From positions 1 to 18,218 of the forward strand of contig NZ_BSPX01000083.1 of NCBI RefSeq assembly GCF_030161255.1: DNA of 18,218 nucleotides. The letters are read 5' to 3'. Position numbers and translations under genes: made by a program. The DNA comes from Zoogloea oryzae (GTDB lineage Bacteria > Pseudomonadota > Gammaproteobacteria > Burkholderiales > Rhodocyclaceae). The notes under the pieces were generated by a model. The model made no database searches. It was not told the origin of the DNA and was given only the letters and a program-made list of their open reading frames with translations. Within the stretch, counting starts at the first letter, position 1. Every line of letters begins with the position of its first letter. Positions 6,652 to 13,790 of the stretch are shown here, piece after piece.

Positions 6652-7625
6652 GTCACGAGCACGCCCAACACGACCACGCGCACGGCCACGCCTGCAGCCA
6701 CGCTCACGGGCACGGCCATAGTCACGGCGGCCACGGCCACCACCACGGGCCGGCGTCCTACGACCGGGCCTTCGCCATCGGCATCGCCCTCAACATCGGC
6801 TTCGTGCTGGTCGAGGCCTTCTATGGCTGGATGTCCGATTCCCTCGCGCTGCTGGCCGACGCCGGCCACAACCTGTCGGACGTCGCCGGGCTGATCCTCG
6901 CCTGGGGCGCCAGCGCCGCGGCGCGCCTGCGCCCGACCCACAAGTTCACCTACGGCTGGGCGCGGGCCTCGATCCTCGCGGCACTCGCCAACGGCGTGCT
7001 GTTGCTGCTGGCGATGGGGGCCCTGGCCCTCGAGGCCGTGCAGCGCCTGCAGTCGCCCGAGCCGGTGGCCGGCTGGACGGTCATCGTCGTCGCGGCCGTC
7101 GGGGTGCTCATCAACGGCATCACCGCGGTGCTGTTCATGTCCGGCAGCAAGGACGATCTCAACATCCGCGGCGCCTTTCTGCACATGGCGGCCGATGCGC
7201 TGGTATCCCTGGGCGTGGTGGCGGCAGGTGCGCTGTACCTGCACTTCGGCTGGGTGTGGCTCGACCCGGTGGTCAGCCTGGCGATCGCCGCGGTGATCGT
7301 GGTGGGATCGTGGGGGCTGTTCCGTCAGTCGCTGCACCTGGCCTTCGACGGCGTGCCGGAGGGCATCGATCTTGTCGATGTGCACACCTGGCTTGCCGGC
7401 CTGCCCGGCGTGAAGGACGTGCACGACCTGCACATCTGGGCGCTGGGCACGTCCGAAACCGCGCTGTCGGTGCATCTGGTGATGCCCGACGGCCATCCGG
7501 GCGACAGCTTCCTCATCGACGTGGCCGAGGGGCTGAAGCACCGCTTCCGCATTCACCACCCCACCATCCAGATCGAGCTGGACGGCATGGACGACGGCTG
7601 CACGAAGCCCGCCGCGCTGGGCTGA
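6648..7625 (+). CDS. Cation diffusion facilitator, zinc exporter of CzcD/ZitB type
   Basis: This gene encodes 325 residues. The ATG overlaps the nitroreductase stop by four bases. The first 33 residues contain 15 histidines, a metal-binding N-terminal tail typical of CzcD/ZitB proteins. Six membrane segments follow. The transport-site pairs HNLSD (His74/Asp78, helix 2) and HMAAD (His179/Asp183, helix 5) are intact, as expected for Zn/Cd/Co export coupled to proton entry. The C-terminal cytoplasmic domain contains the conserved segment VKDVHDLHIWALGTSETALSVHLV. It acts in the inner membrane. No metal-responsive regulator is nearby, and translational coupling to an enzyme gene instead of a czc-type operon is unusual. 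The exact metal is inferred from the family. Confidence 0.94.
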   Translation: MSHEHAQHDHAHGHACSHAHGHGHSHGGHGHHHGPASYDRAFAIGIALNIGFVLVEAFYGWMSDSLALLADAGHNLSDVAGLILAWGASAAARLRPTHKFTYGWARASILAALANGVLLLLAMGALALEAVQRLQSPEPVAGWTVIVVAAVGVLINGITAVLFMSGSKDDLNIRGAFLHMAADALVSLGVVAAGALYLHFGWVWLDPVVSLAIAAVIVVGSWGLFRQSLHLAFDGVPEGIDLVDVHTWLAGLPGVKDVHDLHIWALGTSETALSVHLVMPDGHPGDSFLIDVAEGLKHRFRIHHPTIQIELDGMDDGCTKPAALG

Positions 7626-7634
7626 GGCGAGACC

Positions 7635-9050
7635 GTGACCGCCCTTCCGACACCGCGCACCCGAGTTCATCTCGTGCTCGGGTCGGGGGGTGTCAAGACC
7701 CTGGCCTATGTGGGCGCGCTGGCGGTGCTCGAAGAGGCCGGCATCGAGTTCGCCAGCATCTCGGCCTGCTCGGCGGGCAGCCTGATCGGCGCCCTCGTCG
7801 CCACCGGCCTGCCGATGCGCGAAGTGCAGGCGCGGGTCGAGGCGGTCGATCTGCGCCGCCTGCTGGGCAAGCCCAGCCTGCCCGGGCCGCTGCGCTACGT
7901 GTCCTGGCTGCGCTGGCCTTTCGCGCCCTACGACAGCGACGCGGTGGTGCAGATCATGGAAGACCTGATCGGCCCCGGCAAAACCTTCGGCGAGATGGCG
8001 ATCCCCTTCGCCACGGCGGGCATCGACCTGCTCTCGAAGCAGCTCCTCGTGTATGCCAGCGAAACCCACGCCGACATGAAGGTGACCGAGGCGGTGCGCA
8101 TCGCGGTGGGCATCCCGCTGTTCTTCCCGCCCCACGAAGCCGGCGGGCGGGTGGTGGTGGATGCGGCGATCGCCACCCACTGCCCGATCTGGATGGTCGG
8201 GCGCTTTGACGACGAATACCCCATCGTGGCGCTGCAGCCGGCGGACGCGCCGGTCACCACGCCGCCCCAGGGCATCGGCCGCTTCATCAAGACCATCGTC
8301 GGTGCCGGGGTGGCCAGCCGCGACCACTACCTCATCGACGAAATCCCCCGGGCGCGGCTCATCGAGGTGCCGGTGTTCGATCTGGAGATGGAGCAGTTCG
8401 ACGCCGCCCAGACGCGCAAGCCCTACCTCTTCGAAGCCGGGCGCCGCGCCGCCACGGCCTGCCTGCGCGACTGGGGAAATGACCTCTCCGGCGAGCGCCG
8501 GCGGGCCCAGACGGGCAGCCGGCCCGCCGACCGCATCCACGACGAGCGGGCGGTGATGACCGCCTCGGCGATGATGCGCGGCTTCGCCAACCGCCTGTCG
8601 CGCATCTCCCGCAGCCAGCTCTTCATCAGCTACAGCCACCGGGACAAGGCCTGGCTGGACGTGGTCAAGGCGCCGCTCGAACCCTACGTCGAGCTGCGCG
8701 GCCTGCAGGTGTGGGACGACACCCGGATCGAGGCTGGCGAGATGTGGCGTGACGCCATCGACCGGGCGCTGGCCTCCACCCGCGTCGCCCTGCTGCTGGT
8801 GTCGCCGGGCTTTCTGGCCTCGCCCTTCATCCGCAGGGAGGAGCTGGGTTTCTTCCTCGAGGCCGCGGCCCGCTACGCGGTCAAGGTGCGCTGGGTGCTG
8901 CTCAGTGCGATCGGCGATGCGCCGAATCCGGTGGGGCACATCCAGGCCATGCACGACATGGCCACGCCCCTCGATGCGCTGTCGGCGCCCGATCTGGTCC
9001 GCGCCCTGGCGGCCATCGCACGCCAGCTGGCGGCCGATCTGGACGGCTGA
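7635..9050 (+). CDS. Patatin-like phospholipase fused to a C-terminal TIR domain
   Basis: This gene encodes 471 residues from a GTG at 7635, nine bases after the CDF stop and following GAGGCGAGA. Residues 10-200 form a patatin fold. It has an oxyanion loop LGSGGVKTLAYVG, a nucleophile elbow SACSAGS with Ser46, and an aspartate in VVVDAAIA (Asp176). The usual G-x-S-x-G reads A-C-S-A-G and the usual D-G-G/A reads D-A-A, so the site is diverged but both catalytic residues remain. Residues 260-325 are a linker rich in Arg and Ala. From about 327, SQLFISYSHRDKAWLD opens a TIR domain. It continues with GLQVWDDTRIEAGEMWRDAIDRALASTR and LLVSPGFLASPFIRREELGFF, where Glu402/403 occupies the place of the catalytic glutamate of NAD-cleaving TIR domains. 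Both domains occur as effectors in bacterial antiviral systems. That role here is inference. Confidence 0.88.
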   Translation: MTALPTPRTRVHLVLGSGGVKTLAYVGALAVLEEAGIEFASISACSAGSLIGALVATGLPMREVQARVEAVDLRRLLGKPSLPGPLRYVSWLRWPFAPYDSDAVVQIMEDLIGPGKTFGEMAIPFATAGIDLLSKQLLVYASETHADMKVTEAVRIAVGIPLFFPPHEAGGRVVVDAAIATHCPIWMVGRFDDEYPIVALQPADAPVTTPPQGIGRFIKTIVGAGVASRDHYLIDEIPRARLIEVPVFDLEMEQFDAAQTRKPYLFEAGRRAATACLRDWGNDLSGERRRAQTGSRPADRIHDERAVMTASAMMRGFANRLSRISRSQLFISYSHRDKAWLDVVKAPLEPYVELRGLQVWDDTRIEAGEMWRDAIDRALASTRVALLLVSPGFLASPFIRREELGFFLEAAARYAVKVRWVLLSAIGDAPNPVGHIQAMHDMATPLDALSAPDLVRALAAIARQLAADLDG

Positions 9051-9053
9051 GGC

Positions 9054-9503
9054 TCAGCGCGTCGCCCTGGCCAGAAAGCGGTCCAGCGCGGCCCCAAAGG
9101 CCTGCCGGTCGGCCTGGCTGAAGGCCGCCGGGCCGCCGGTCTGCACCCCGCTGCTGCGCAGTTCTTCCAGAAAATTCCGCATCGACAGCCGCTCGGCGAT
9201 GTTGGCCGCGGTGTACATCTCGCCCCGCGGGTTGAGGGCGTGGGCCTGGCGTTCCAGCACCGCCGCGGCCAGCGGAATGTCGGCGGTGATGACCAGATCG
9301 CCCGCCGCCAGGGTGTCGACGATGTGGGCGTCGGCCACGTCGAAGCCCGACGGCACCTGAATCGCCCGGATGAAGCGCGACGGCGGCGTGCGCAGCAGCC
9401 GGTTGGCCACCACGAAGGTCTGGATCTGCAGGCGTTCGGCGGCGCGGAAGATGATGTCCTTGACCACGGCCGGGCAGGCGTCGGCGTCGATCCAGATTTG
9501 CAT
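9054..9503 (-). CDS. UPF0178 (YaiI/DUF188) family protein
   Basis: This gene encodes 149 residues starting MQIWIDADACPAVVKDII, the canonical UPF0178 opening with the IDADACP signature. Other family blocks are FVVANRLLRTPPS, VPSGFDVADAHIVDTLAAGDLVITADIPLAA, and GEMYTAANIAERLSMRNFLEELR. The length matches E. coli YaiI. The frame continues 49 codons upstream, but the ATG at 9503 is the family start. The fold is related to PIN/NYN-type nuclease domains with conserved aspartates. To my knowledge no biochemical role is established, so no function is claimed. It is convergent with the patatin-TIR gene (three bases between stops) and divergent from the fumarate reductase operon. Confidence 0.94.
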   Translation of the reverse strand: MQIWIDADACPAVVKDIIFRAAERLQIQTFVVANRLLRTPPSRFIRAIQVPSGFDVADAHIVDTLAAGDLVITADIPLAAAVLERQAHALNPRGEMYTAANIAERLSMRNFLEELRSSGVQTGGPAAFSQADRQAFGAALDRFLARATR

Positions 9504-9848
9504 GATGCGTGGGGCGTGAAAGGGAAGGGCGCCAGTGTAACCCCGGCCGCGCCGGCGTTCCTGTTGCCGAAAAACAACGGATTCCGGTGGGCGCTGGTGG
9601 AAATCCCTCAATTCGCCCGGTGTCCGACCGTTAATCGCGGCATTGTGCACAGCAATATAAGCAAAGACGGACTAGTTTGAAGTCACGCCGTCGATCAGTG
9701 CTGTAGCCCAAGAGAGAAAAAAAGAGGAGACAAGGCGCCGGCTCGAACCCCAGGTTCGGGTTGTGTCGCACCGGGCGAGGGATGCGTCCCCCGCGCAGGT
9801 GCCCCATGACCAGCCGGCTGGTGGTTGATTCACCGCGGTCTCCTCATC
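9504..9848. other. Intergenic control region between the UPF0178 gene and frdC
   Basis: This is 345 bases without a supported gene, and it must hold the promoters for both divergent units. It contains an AT-rich block GCAATATAAGC with TATAAG at 9656-9661 as a candidate -10 for frd, with only a poor TTAATC 19 bases upstream. A purine tract, AGAGAGAAAAAAAGAGGAGA (9711-9730), is also present and includes a Shine-Dalgarno-like core but has no start codon at a usable distance. No clear FNR (TTGATN4ATCAA) site was found. Confidence 0.45.
9741..9761 (+). other. Hairpin in the likely frd leader
   Basis: CGAACC-CCA-GGTTCG (9744-9758) is a perfect six-pair stem that extends to about nine pairs with G-T wobbles (9741-9761). 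It lies about 90 bases before the frdC ATG and directly after the purine tract. It has no U-run, so it is not an intrinsic terminator on the plus strand. A leader structure is possible. Confidence 0.3.
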
Positions 9849-10679
9849 ATGACGCGTTCCATCGAACAGACCGGGCTCTTCCAGCCCGACGCCGCCGCCC
9901 CGGCCATTCCGGGCATTCCGGCTGCGGTTTCCCATCCCGCCCACGCCGCCCGCCGCCTGAAGAAGAGCCGCTGGCCCGCCCGGCTCGACCTGCTCCAGAG
10001 CGCCTCCGGGCTGTTTCTGGCGGTCTTTCTGGTGGCGCACATGTTCTTCGTGTCGTCCATCCTCATCAGCCACGATGCCTTCTACACCGTCGCCCGCTTC
10101 TTCGAGGCCGGCTGGCTGTTCGGCGCGCCCCAGCCGTGGGTCGTGTCGTGCGTGGTGGGCTTCGTGCTGGCGGTCTTCGTCGGCCACGCGTGGCTGGCGC
10201 TGCGCAAGTTTCCCGCCAACTGGCGCCAGTACCGGGCCTTTGCCGAGCATCGCCGACAGCTGCGCCACAGCGACACCGGCCTGTGGTGGCTGCAGTTGTG
10301 GACGGGCTTTACGCTGTTCTTCCTGGGCACCGTGCACCTCTACGGCATGCTGGTGCATCCCGAGCTGATCGGCCCCTATGAATCCGCCGACCGCATCTGG
10401 ACGGGCACCATGTGGCCGCTCTACCTGCTGCTGCTGTTTGCGGTCGAGCTCCACGGCAGCGTCGGCCTGTACCGGCTGGCCCTCAAGTGGGGCTGGCTCG
10501 AAGGGCGCGACCCGGCCGCCAGCCGGCGCCGCCTGCGGGCGGTGAAGACGGCCTTCAGCGTGTTCTTCGTGGGCCTCGGCCTCGTCACCTTGCTGGCCTA
10601 CGTGCAGCTGGGCATCGCCCACGCCGACCGCGCCGGCGAACCCTACGTGCCCACCGCGGCCAAGACGGCCCGGGGCTGA
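9849..10679 (+). CDS. frdC: Fumarate reductase diheme cytochrome b subunit (Wolinella-type FrdC)
   Basis: This gene encodes 276 residues from the ATG at 9849; a TTG at 9825 is an alternative, and neither has a clear ribosome binding site. Five membrane helices are visible. Four histidines, His64 (LVAHMFF), His113 (VGHAWLA), His163 (TVHLYGM) and His202 (VELHGSV), have spacings of 49, 50 and 39. These are exactly the spacings of the heme ligands His44, 93, 143 and 182 of Wolinella succinogenes FrdC. Glu86 and Glu200 fall where Wolinella has Glu66 (menaquinol oxidation) and Glu180 (E-pathway). The protein should anchor the FrdAB part to the inner membrane and carry electrons from quinol through two hemes b. 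An N-terminal extension of about 20 residues rich in Ala, Pro and His is not in Wolinella. The frdA gene follows after two bases. Confidence 0.94.
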   Translation: MTRSIEQTGLFQPDAAAPAIPGIPAAVSHPAHAARRLKKSRWPARLDLLQSASGLFLAVFLVAHMFFVSSILISHDAFYTVARFFEAGWLFGAPQPWVVSCVVGFVLAVFVGHAWLALRKFPANWRQYRAFAEHRRQLRHSDTGLWWLQLWTGFTLFFLGTVHLYGMLVHPELIGPYESADRIWTGTMWPLYLLLLFAVELHGSVGLYRLALKWGWLEGRDPAASRRRLRAVKTAFSVFFVGLGLVTLLAYVQLGIAHADRAGEPYVPTAAKTARG

Positions 10680-10681
10680 CC

Positions 10682-12661
10682 ATGCGCATCCACTACACCG
10701 ACGTGCTGGTGATCGGCGGCGGCCTCGCGGGCCTTCGCGCCGCCGTGGGCGCCCGGCGCCGCGGCCACGACGTGACCATCCTGAGCCTCGTCCCGCCCAA
10801 GCGGTCCCACTCGGCCGCGGCCCAGGGTGGCATGCAGGCCAGCCTCGGCAACACCGCGATGGGCGCCGGCGACAACGAGGACGTGCACTTCGAAGACACC
10901 GTGCGCGGCTCCGACTGGGGCTGCGACCAGCAGGTGGCGCGCCTCTTCGTGCACACCGCGCCTCAGGCCGTGCGCGAACTCGCCGCCTGGGGCGTGCCCT
11001 GGAACCGCATCCAGGCCGGCCCCCGCGAGGTGGTGATGGACGGCCAGCGGGTGACGCTCACCGAACCCGCCGCCATGCACGGCCTCATTGCCGCCCGGGA
11101 TTTTGGCGGCACCAAGAAGTGGCGCACCTGCTTCGTCTCCGACGGCACCGGCCACGCCATGCTCTACGCGGTTTCCGACCAGGCCGTGGCCGAAAGTATC
11201 CCGGTGCACGAGCGCACAGAGGCCATCGCGCTGATCCACGACGGCAGCCGCTGCCACGGCGCCATCGTGCGCGATCTCGTCACCGGCGAACTCTCGGCCT
11301 ACGTGGCCAAGGCCACCTGCATCGCCACCGGCGGTTTCGGGCGGATCTACCGGGTCAGCTCCAACGCCGTCATCAACGAAGGCATCGGCGCCGCCATCGC
11401 GCTGGAAACCGGCGTGGTGCCCCTGGGCAACATGGAGGCGGTGCAGTTTCACCCGACCACCATCTTCCCCGCCGGCATCCTCGTCACCGAAGGCTGTCGG
11501 GGCGACGGCGGGCTGCTGCGCGACGCCAAGGGCCACCGCTTCATGCCCGACTACGAGCCCGAAAAGCGCGAGCTGGCCTCCCGCGATGTGGTGTCGCGGC
11601 GCATGGAAGAGCACATCCGCGCCGGCCACGGGGTGAAGACCCGCTTTGGCGAACACCTGTGGCTGGACATCACCCTGCTCGGCAAGGCCCACATCGACGG
11701 CCGCCTGCGCGAGGTGAAGGAGATCTGCCAGCACTTCCTGGGCATCGACCCGGCCCGCGACATGATCCCCGTGCGCCCGGCCCAGCATTACTCGATGGGC
11801 GGCATCCGCACCGACGCCGCCGGTCACGCCCGTGGCCTTGCCGGCCTGTTCGCCTGCGGCGAGGCCGCCTGCTGGGATCTCCACGGCTTCAACCGGCTGG
11901 GTGGCAACTCGGTGGCCGAAACGGTTGTCGCCGGCATGATCGTCGGCGAGAAGATGGCCGACTTCGTGGAATCCGCCGCAGGCGATCTGCATGTCTCCAC
12001 CGCCCTCGTGCGGGAATTCCTCGAACGGGAGCAGGCAAAGCTCGACACTTTGCTGCATGGCAACGGAAGCGAAAGCGCAGCCGAACTCACACGACGGATG
12101 CAGGACATCATGACCGAGAAGGTGGGCATCTTCCGCCGCGGCGATCTGCTCGAATCCGCGGTGACAGAACTCCGGCAACTGCTGGAGAAGAGCCGCCACA
12201 TCGGCATCGCCACCCGCCGCCCCGGCAGCAACCCCGAGCTGGTGTCCGCCTACCGGGTGCAGAAGATGCTCAAGCTGGCCCTGTGCGTGGCCCACGGCGC
12301 GCTCACCCGCACCGAAAGCCGCGGCGCCCACTACCGCGAGGACTACCCCGCCCGCGACGACGCCCACTGGCTCAAGCGCACCCTCGCCATCTGGCACGGC
12401 GACGACACCCTGCCGACCCTCGCCTGGGAAGACCTGGACGTGGCGGCGATGGAACTGCCCCCCGGCTGGCGCGGCTACGGCGCCCGCAACGCCATCGAAC
12501 ACCCGGCCACGGCCATCCGCGCGGACGAGATCAACGCCATCCGCAAAGCCTTCGGCCACGCCGACCGATACACCCTGCAACACGCCCTGATGCCCTTCGA
12601 CCACCTGCTCCCGGAACGCTACCGGGGCCGCAACGAAAGGCCCGGAGACGACACACCATGA
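10682..12661 (+). CDS. frdA: Fumarate reductase flavoprotein subunit FrdA
   Basis: This gene encodes 659 residues from the ATG at 10682, two bases after the frdC stop. The upstream open frame is a shadow of frdC. The N-terminal dinucleotide site VIGGGLAGLRAA is followed by RSHSAAAQGGMQASLGN, whose His43 is the covalent FAD attachment site, the same number as in Wolinella FrdA. Active-site residues are His257 (VQFHPTT), Arg301 (LASRDVVSRRM), His369 (RPAQHYSMGGI) and the arginine of HGFNRLGG near 404, again at nearly identical positions. The C-terminal helical domain is complete. The enzyme interconverts fumarate and succinate on the cytoplasmic side. The strict Wolinella-like architecture argues for fumarate reduction by a low-potential quinol, but the enzyme class can also run as succinate dehydrogenase. 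The stop overlaps the next start as ATGA. Confidence 0.96.
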   Translation: MRIHYTDVLVIGGGLAGLRAAVGARRRGHDVTILSLVPPKRSHSAAAQGGMQASLGNTAMGAGDNEDVHFEDTVRGSDWGCDQQVARLFVHTAPQAVRELAAWGVPWNRIQAGPREVVMDGQRVTLTEPAAMHGLIAARDFGGTKKWRTCFVSDGTGHAMLYAVSDQAVAESIPVHERTEAIALIHDGSRCHGAIVRDLVTGELSAYVAKATCIATGGFGRIYRVSSNAVINEGIGAAIALETGVVPLGNMEAVQFHPTTIFPAGILVTEGCRGDGGLLRDAKGHRFMPDYEPEKRELASRDVVSRRMEEHIRAGHGVKTRFGEHLWLDITLLGKAHIDGRLREVKEICQHFLGIDPARDMIPVRPAQHYSMGGIRTDAAGHARGLAGLFACGEAACWDLHGFNRLGGNSVAETVVAGMIVGEKMADFVESAAGDLHVSTALVREFLEREQAKLDTLLHGNGSESAAELTRRMQDIMTEKVGIFRRGDLLESAVTELRQLLEKSRHIGIATRRPGSNPELVSAYRVQKMLKLALCVAHGALTRTESRGAHYREDYPARDDAHWLKRTLAIWHGDDTLPTLAWEDLDVAAMELPPGWRGYGARNAIEHPATAIRADEINAIRKAFGHADRYTLQHALMPFDHLLPERYRGRNERPGDDTP

Positions 12662-12987
12662 ACGCTCCCATGTCCCACATCCGCACCGTCACCCTCCATC
12701 TGCGCACCCTCACCGGCGGTTCCACCCCGGTCGAGATCGTCGAAGCCCCCGACATGACCCTGCTGGGCGCCATCAAGCAGGCCAAGGGCACGCTGCCGCC
12801 CACCTGGGCCGATGGCTTCATGTGCCACTCCGGCGCCTGCAACACTTGCAGCGTGACGATCAACGGCGTGCCCGGCGTGCCCTGTACCGCCTTCATCCGC
12901 GACCTGGGCCACGACATCGCCGTCGCCCCCGGCATCCACGCCGAAGGCTGGGACGGCATGCGCATCCCCGTGCGCGGCAGCCACTGA
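12658..12987 (+). CDS. Stand-alone [2Fe-2S] protein resembling the N-terminal domain of FrdB
   Basis: This gene encodes 109 residues, with the ATG overlapping the frdA stop. MCHSGACNTCSVTINGVPGV followed by PC places cysteines at 56, 61, 64 and 76, pattern C-x4-C-x2-C-x11-C. This is precisely the plant-type [2Fe-2S] pattern of FrdB/SdhB, and it is repeated in the next gene (58, 63, 66, 78). The N-terminal strand region VTLHLRTLTGGSTPVEIVEA and MTLLGAIKQAKG also fit that ferredoxin domain. There is no second domain with [4Fe-4S] and [3Fe-4S] sites; the protein ends with a short unrelated tail containing HAEGWDGMRIP. It is either a duplicated, shortened FrdB or an accessory electron carrier for the fumarate reductase. 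The normal operon has only C, A and B, so this gene is extra. Function is inferred. Confidence 0.88.
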   Translation: MNAPMSHIRTVTLHLRTLTGGSTPVEIVEAPDMTLLGAIKQAKGTLPPTWADGFMCHSGACNTCSVTINGVPGVPCTAFIRDLGHDIAVAPGIHAEGWDGMRIPVRGSH

Positions 12988-13012
12988 GCCCGCCCCCGCG
13001 AAAGGCCCCGCC

Positions 13013-13738
13013 ATGACCGCCCCCCGCAGCCTCACCCTGCGCATCCTGCGCAGCAGCCCGGGCGAGGGCATCGCCCCCCACTGGCAGGATTTCCTCGTGG
13101 AGGAAGCCGAGGGCATGACCCTCTTCCTCGCCCTGGGCGAAGTCCGCGAGCGCCTCGACCCCTCGCTGCAGTTCGACTTCGTGTGCCGCGCCGGCATCTG
13201 CGGCAGCTGCGCAATGCTCGTCAATGGAAAGCCCACCCTGGCCTGCCGCTGCCTCACCCGCGACCTCGACCCCCTCATCACCCTGGCGCCCCTGCCGGTG
13301 TTCGAGCTGATCGGCGATCTGTCGGTGAACACCGGCAAGTGGATGCGCGGCACCGCCGAACGCCTCGAAACCTGGATCCACAGCCAGGAAGAAACCGCCC
13401 TCACCGCGGTCGAGGCCCCGATGGAGCCGGCTCTCGCCGAAGCCATCTACGAGCTCGACCGCTGCATCGAATGCGGCTGCTGCATCGCCGGCTGCGGCAC
13501 CGCCCAGATGCGCCCCGATTTTGTGGGCGCCGTCGGCCTCAACAAGATCGCCCGCTTCCGCCTCGACCCCCGCGACACCCGCAGCGACGACGACTTCTAT
13601 GAGCTCATCGGCGACGACACCGGCGTGTTCGGCTGCATGAGCCTGCTGGGCTGCCACGACGTGTGCCCGAAGGGGCTGTCGCTGCAGACGCAGATCGCGT
13701 TTCTGCGGCGGAAGATGGTCAAGGTCGGCGTCCTGTAA
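13013..13738 (+). CDS. frdB: Fumarate reductase iron-sulfur subunit FrdB
   Basis: This gene encodes 241 residues, against 239 in Wolinella. The N-terminal ferredoxin domain carries Cys58, 63, 66 and 78 for the [2Fe-2S] cluster (VCRAGICGSCAM). The C-terminal domain has CIECGCCIAGC with Cys151, 154, 157 and 161, then Cys208, Cys214 and Cys218 in CMSLLGCHDVCPKG. By family, 151/154/157/218 bind the [4Fe-4S] cluster and 161/208/214 the [3Fe-4S] cluster, and these numbers equal the Wolinella ones. It passes electrons between the diheme FrdC and the flavin of FrdA. It starts 25 bases after the small [2Fe-2S] gene, with GAAAGG as a weak ribosome site. The operon ends here, and a REP-like hairpin follows within 30 bases. 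Confidence 0.96.
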   Translation: MTAPRSLTLRILRSSPGEGIAPHWQDFLVEEAEGMTLFLALGEVRERLDPSLQFDFVCRAGICGSCAMLVNGKPTLACRCLTRDLDPLITLAPLPVFELIGDLSVNTGKWMRGTAERLETWIHSQEETALTAVEAPMEPALAEAIYELDRCIECGCCIAGCGTAQMRPDFVGAVGLNKIARFRLDPRDTRSDDDFYELIGDDTGVFGCMSLLGCHDVCPKGLSLQTQIAFLRRKMVKVGVL

Positions 13739-13739
13739 G

Positions 13740-13772
13740 GCCGACTGTCGGTCGACTGTCGGTCGACTGTAG
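13740..13772. repeat. Three tandem 11-bp units after frdB
   Basis: GCCGACTGTCG, GTCGACTGTCG and GTCGACTGTAG follow each other directly, starting two bases after the frdB stop. The third unit runs into the REP-like palindrome. Each unit includes GACTGT. It may be slippage of the REP edge. Confidence 0.75.
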
Positions 13773-13790
13773 GGGCGACTTCAGTCGCCC
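13768..13790. repeat. REP-like palindrome, copy 1 (downstream of frdB)
   Basis: After TGTAG, the core GGGCGACTTCAGTCGCCC can form an eight-pair stem with a two-base loop (or seven pairs with loop TTCA). The whole 23 bases recur perfectly, in inverted orientation, at 16182-16204. The TGTAG-G-palindrome form resembles repetitive extragenic palindromes of proteobacteria. It may also work as a transcript-end hairpin for the frd operon. Confidence 0.75.

Noticed and set aside
6306..8954. An 882-codon open frame on the minus strand opposite the nitroreductase, CDF and patatin-TIR genes
   Set aside because: It mirrors codon bias of the real plus-strand genes in very GC-rich DNA. Its translation is low-complexity (His, Arg, Gly, Asp rich) and shows no recognisable domain.
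9741..9785. GGCTCGAACCCCAGGTTCG considered as the T-arm of a tRNA or an attachment site
   Set aside because: Neither strand gives a paired T-stem with an acceptor stem, anticodon arm or CCA end. It is kept only as a hairpin.
9504..9848. A search for an FNR site in front of the fumarate reductase operon
   Set aside because: No TTGATN4ATCAA or close variant was found. The TTGAAGTCACGCCGTCGATC stretch has the wrong spacing.
10643..12604. A 653-codon minus-strand frame opposite frdA
   Set aside because: frdA has all catalytic residues in the plus frame. The antisense product is Gly/Ala/His/Val rich with no known motif.
11119..12987. A long plus-strand frame (622 codons) overlapping frdA and ending with the small [2Fe-2S] gene
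   Set aside because: Only its last 109 residues, from the ATG at 12658, look like a protein. The rest is Arg/Pro/His-rich shadow of frdA.
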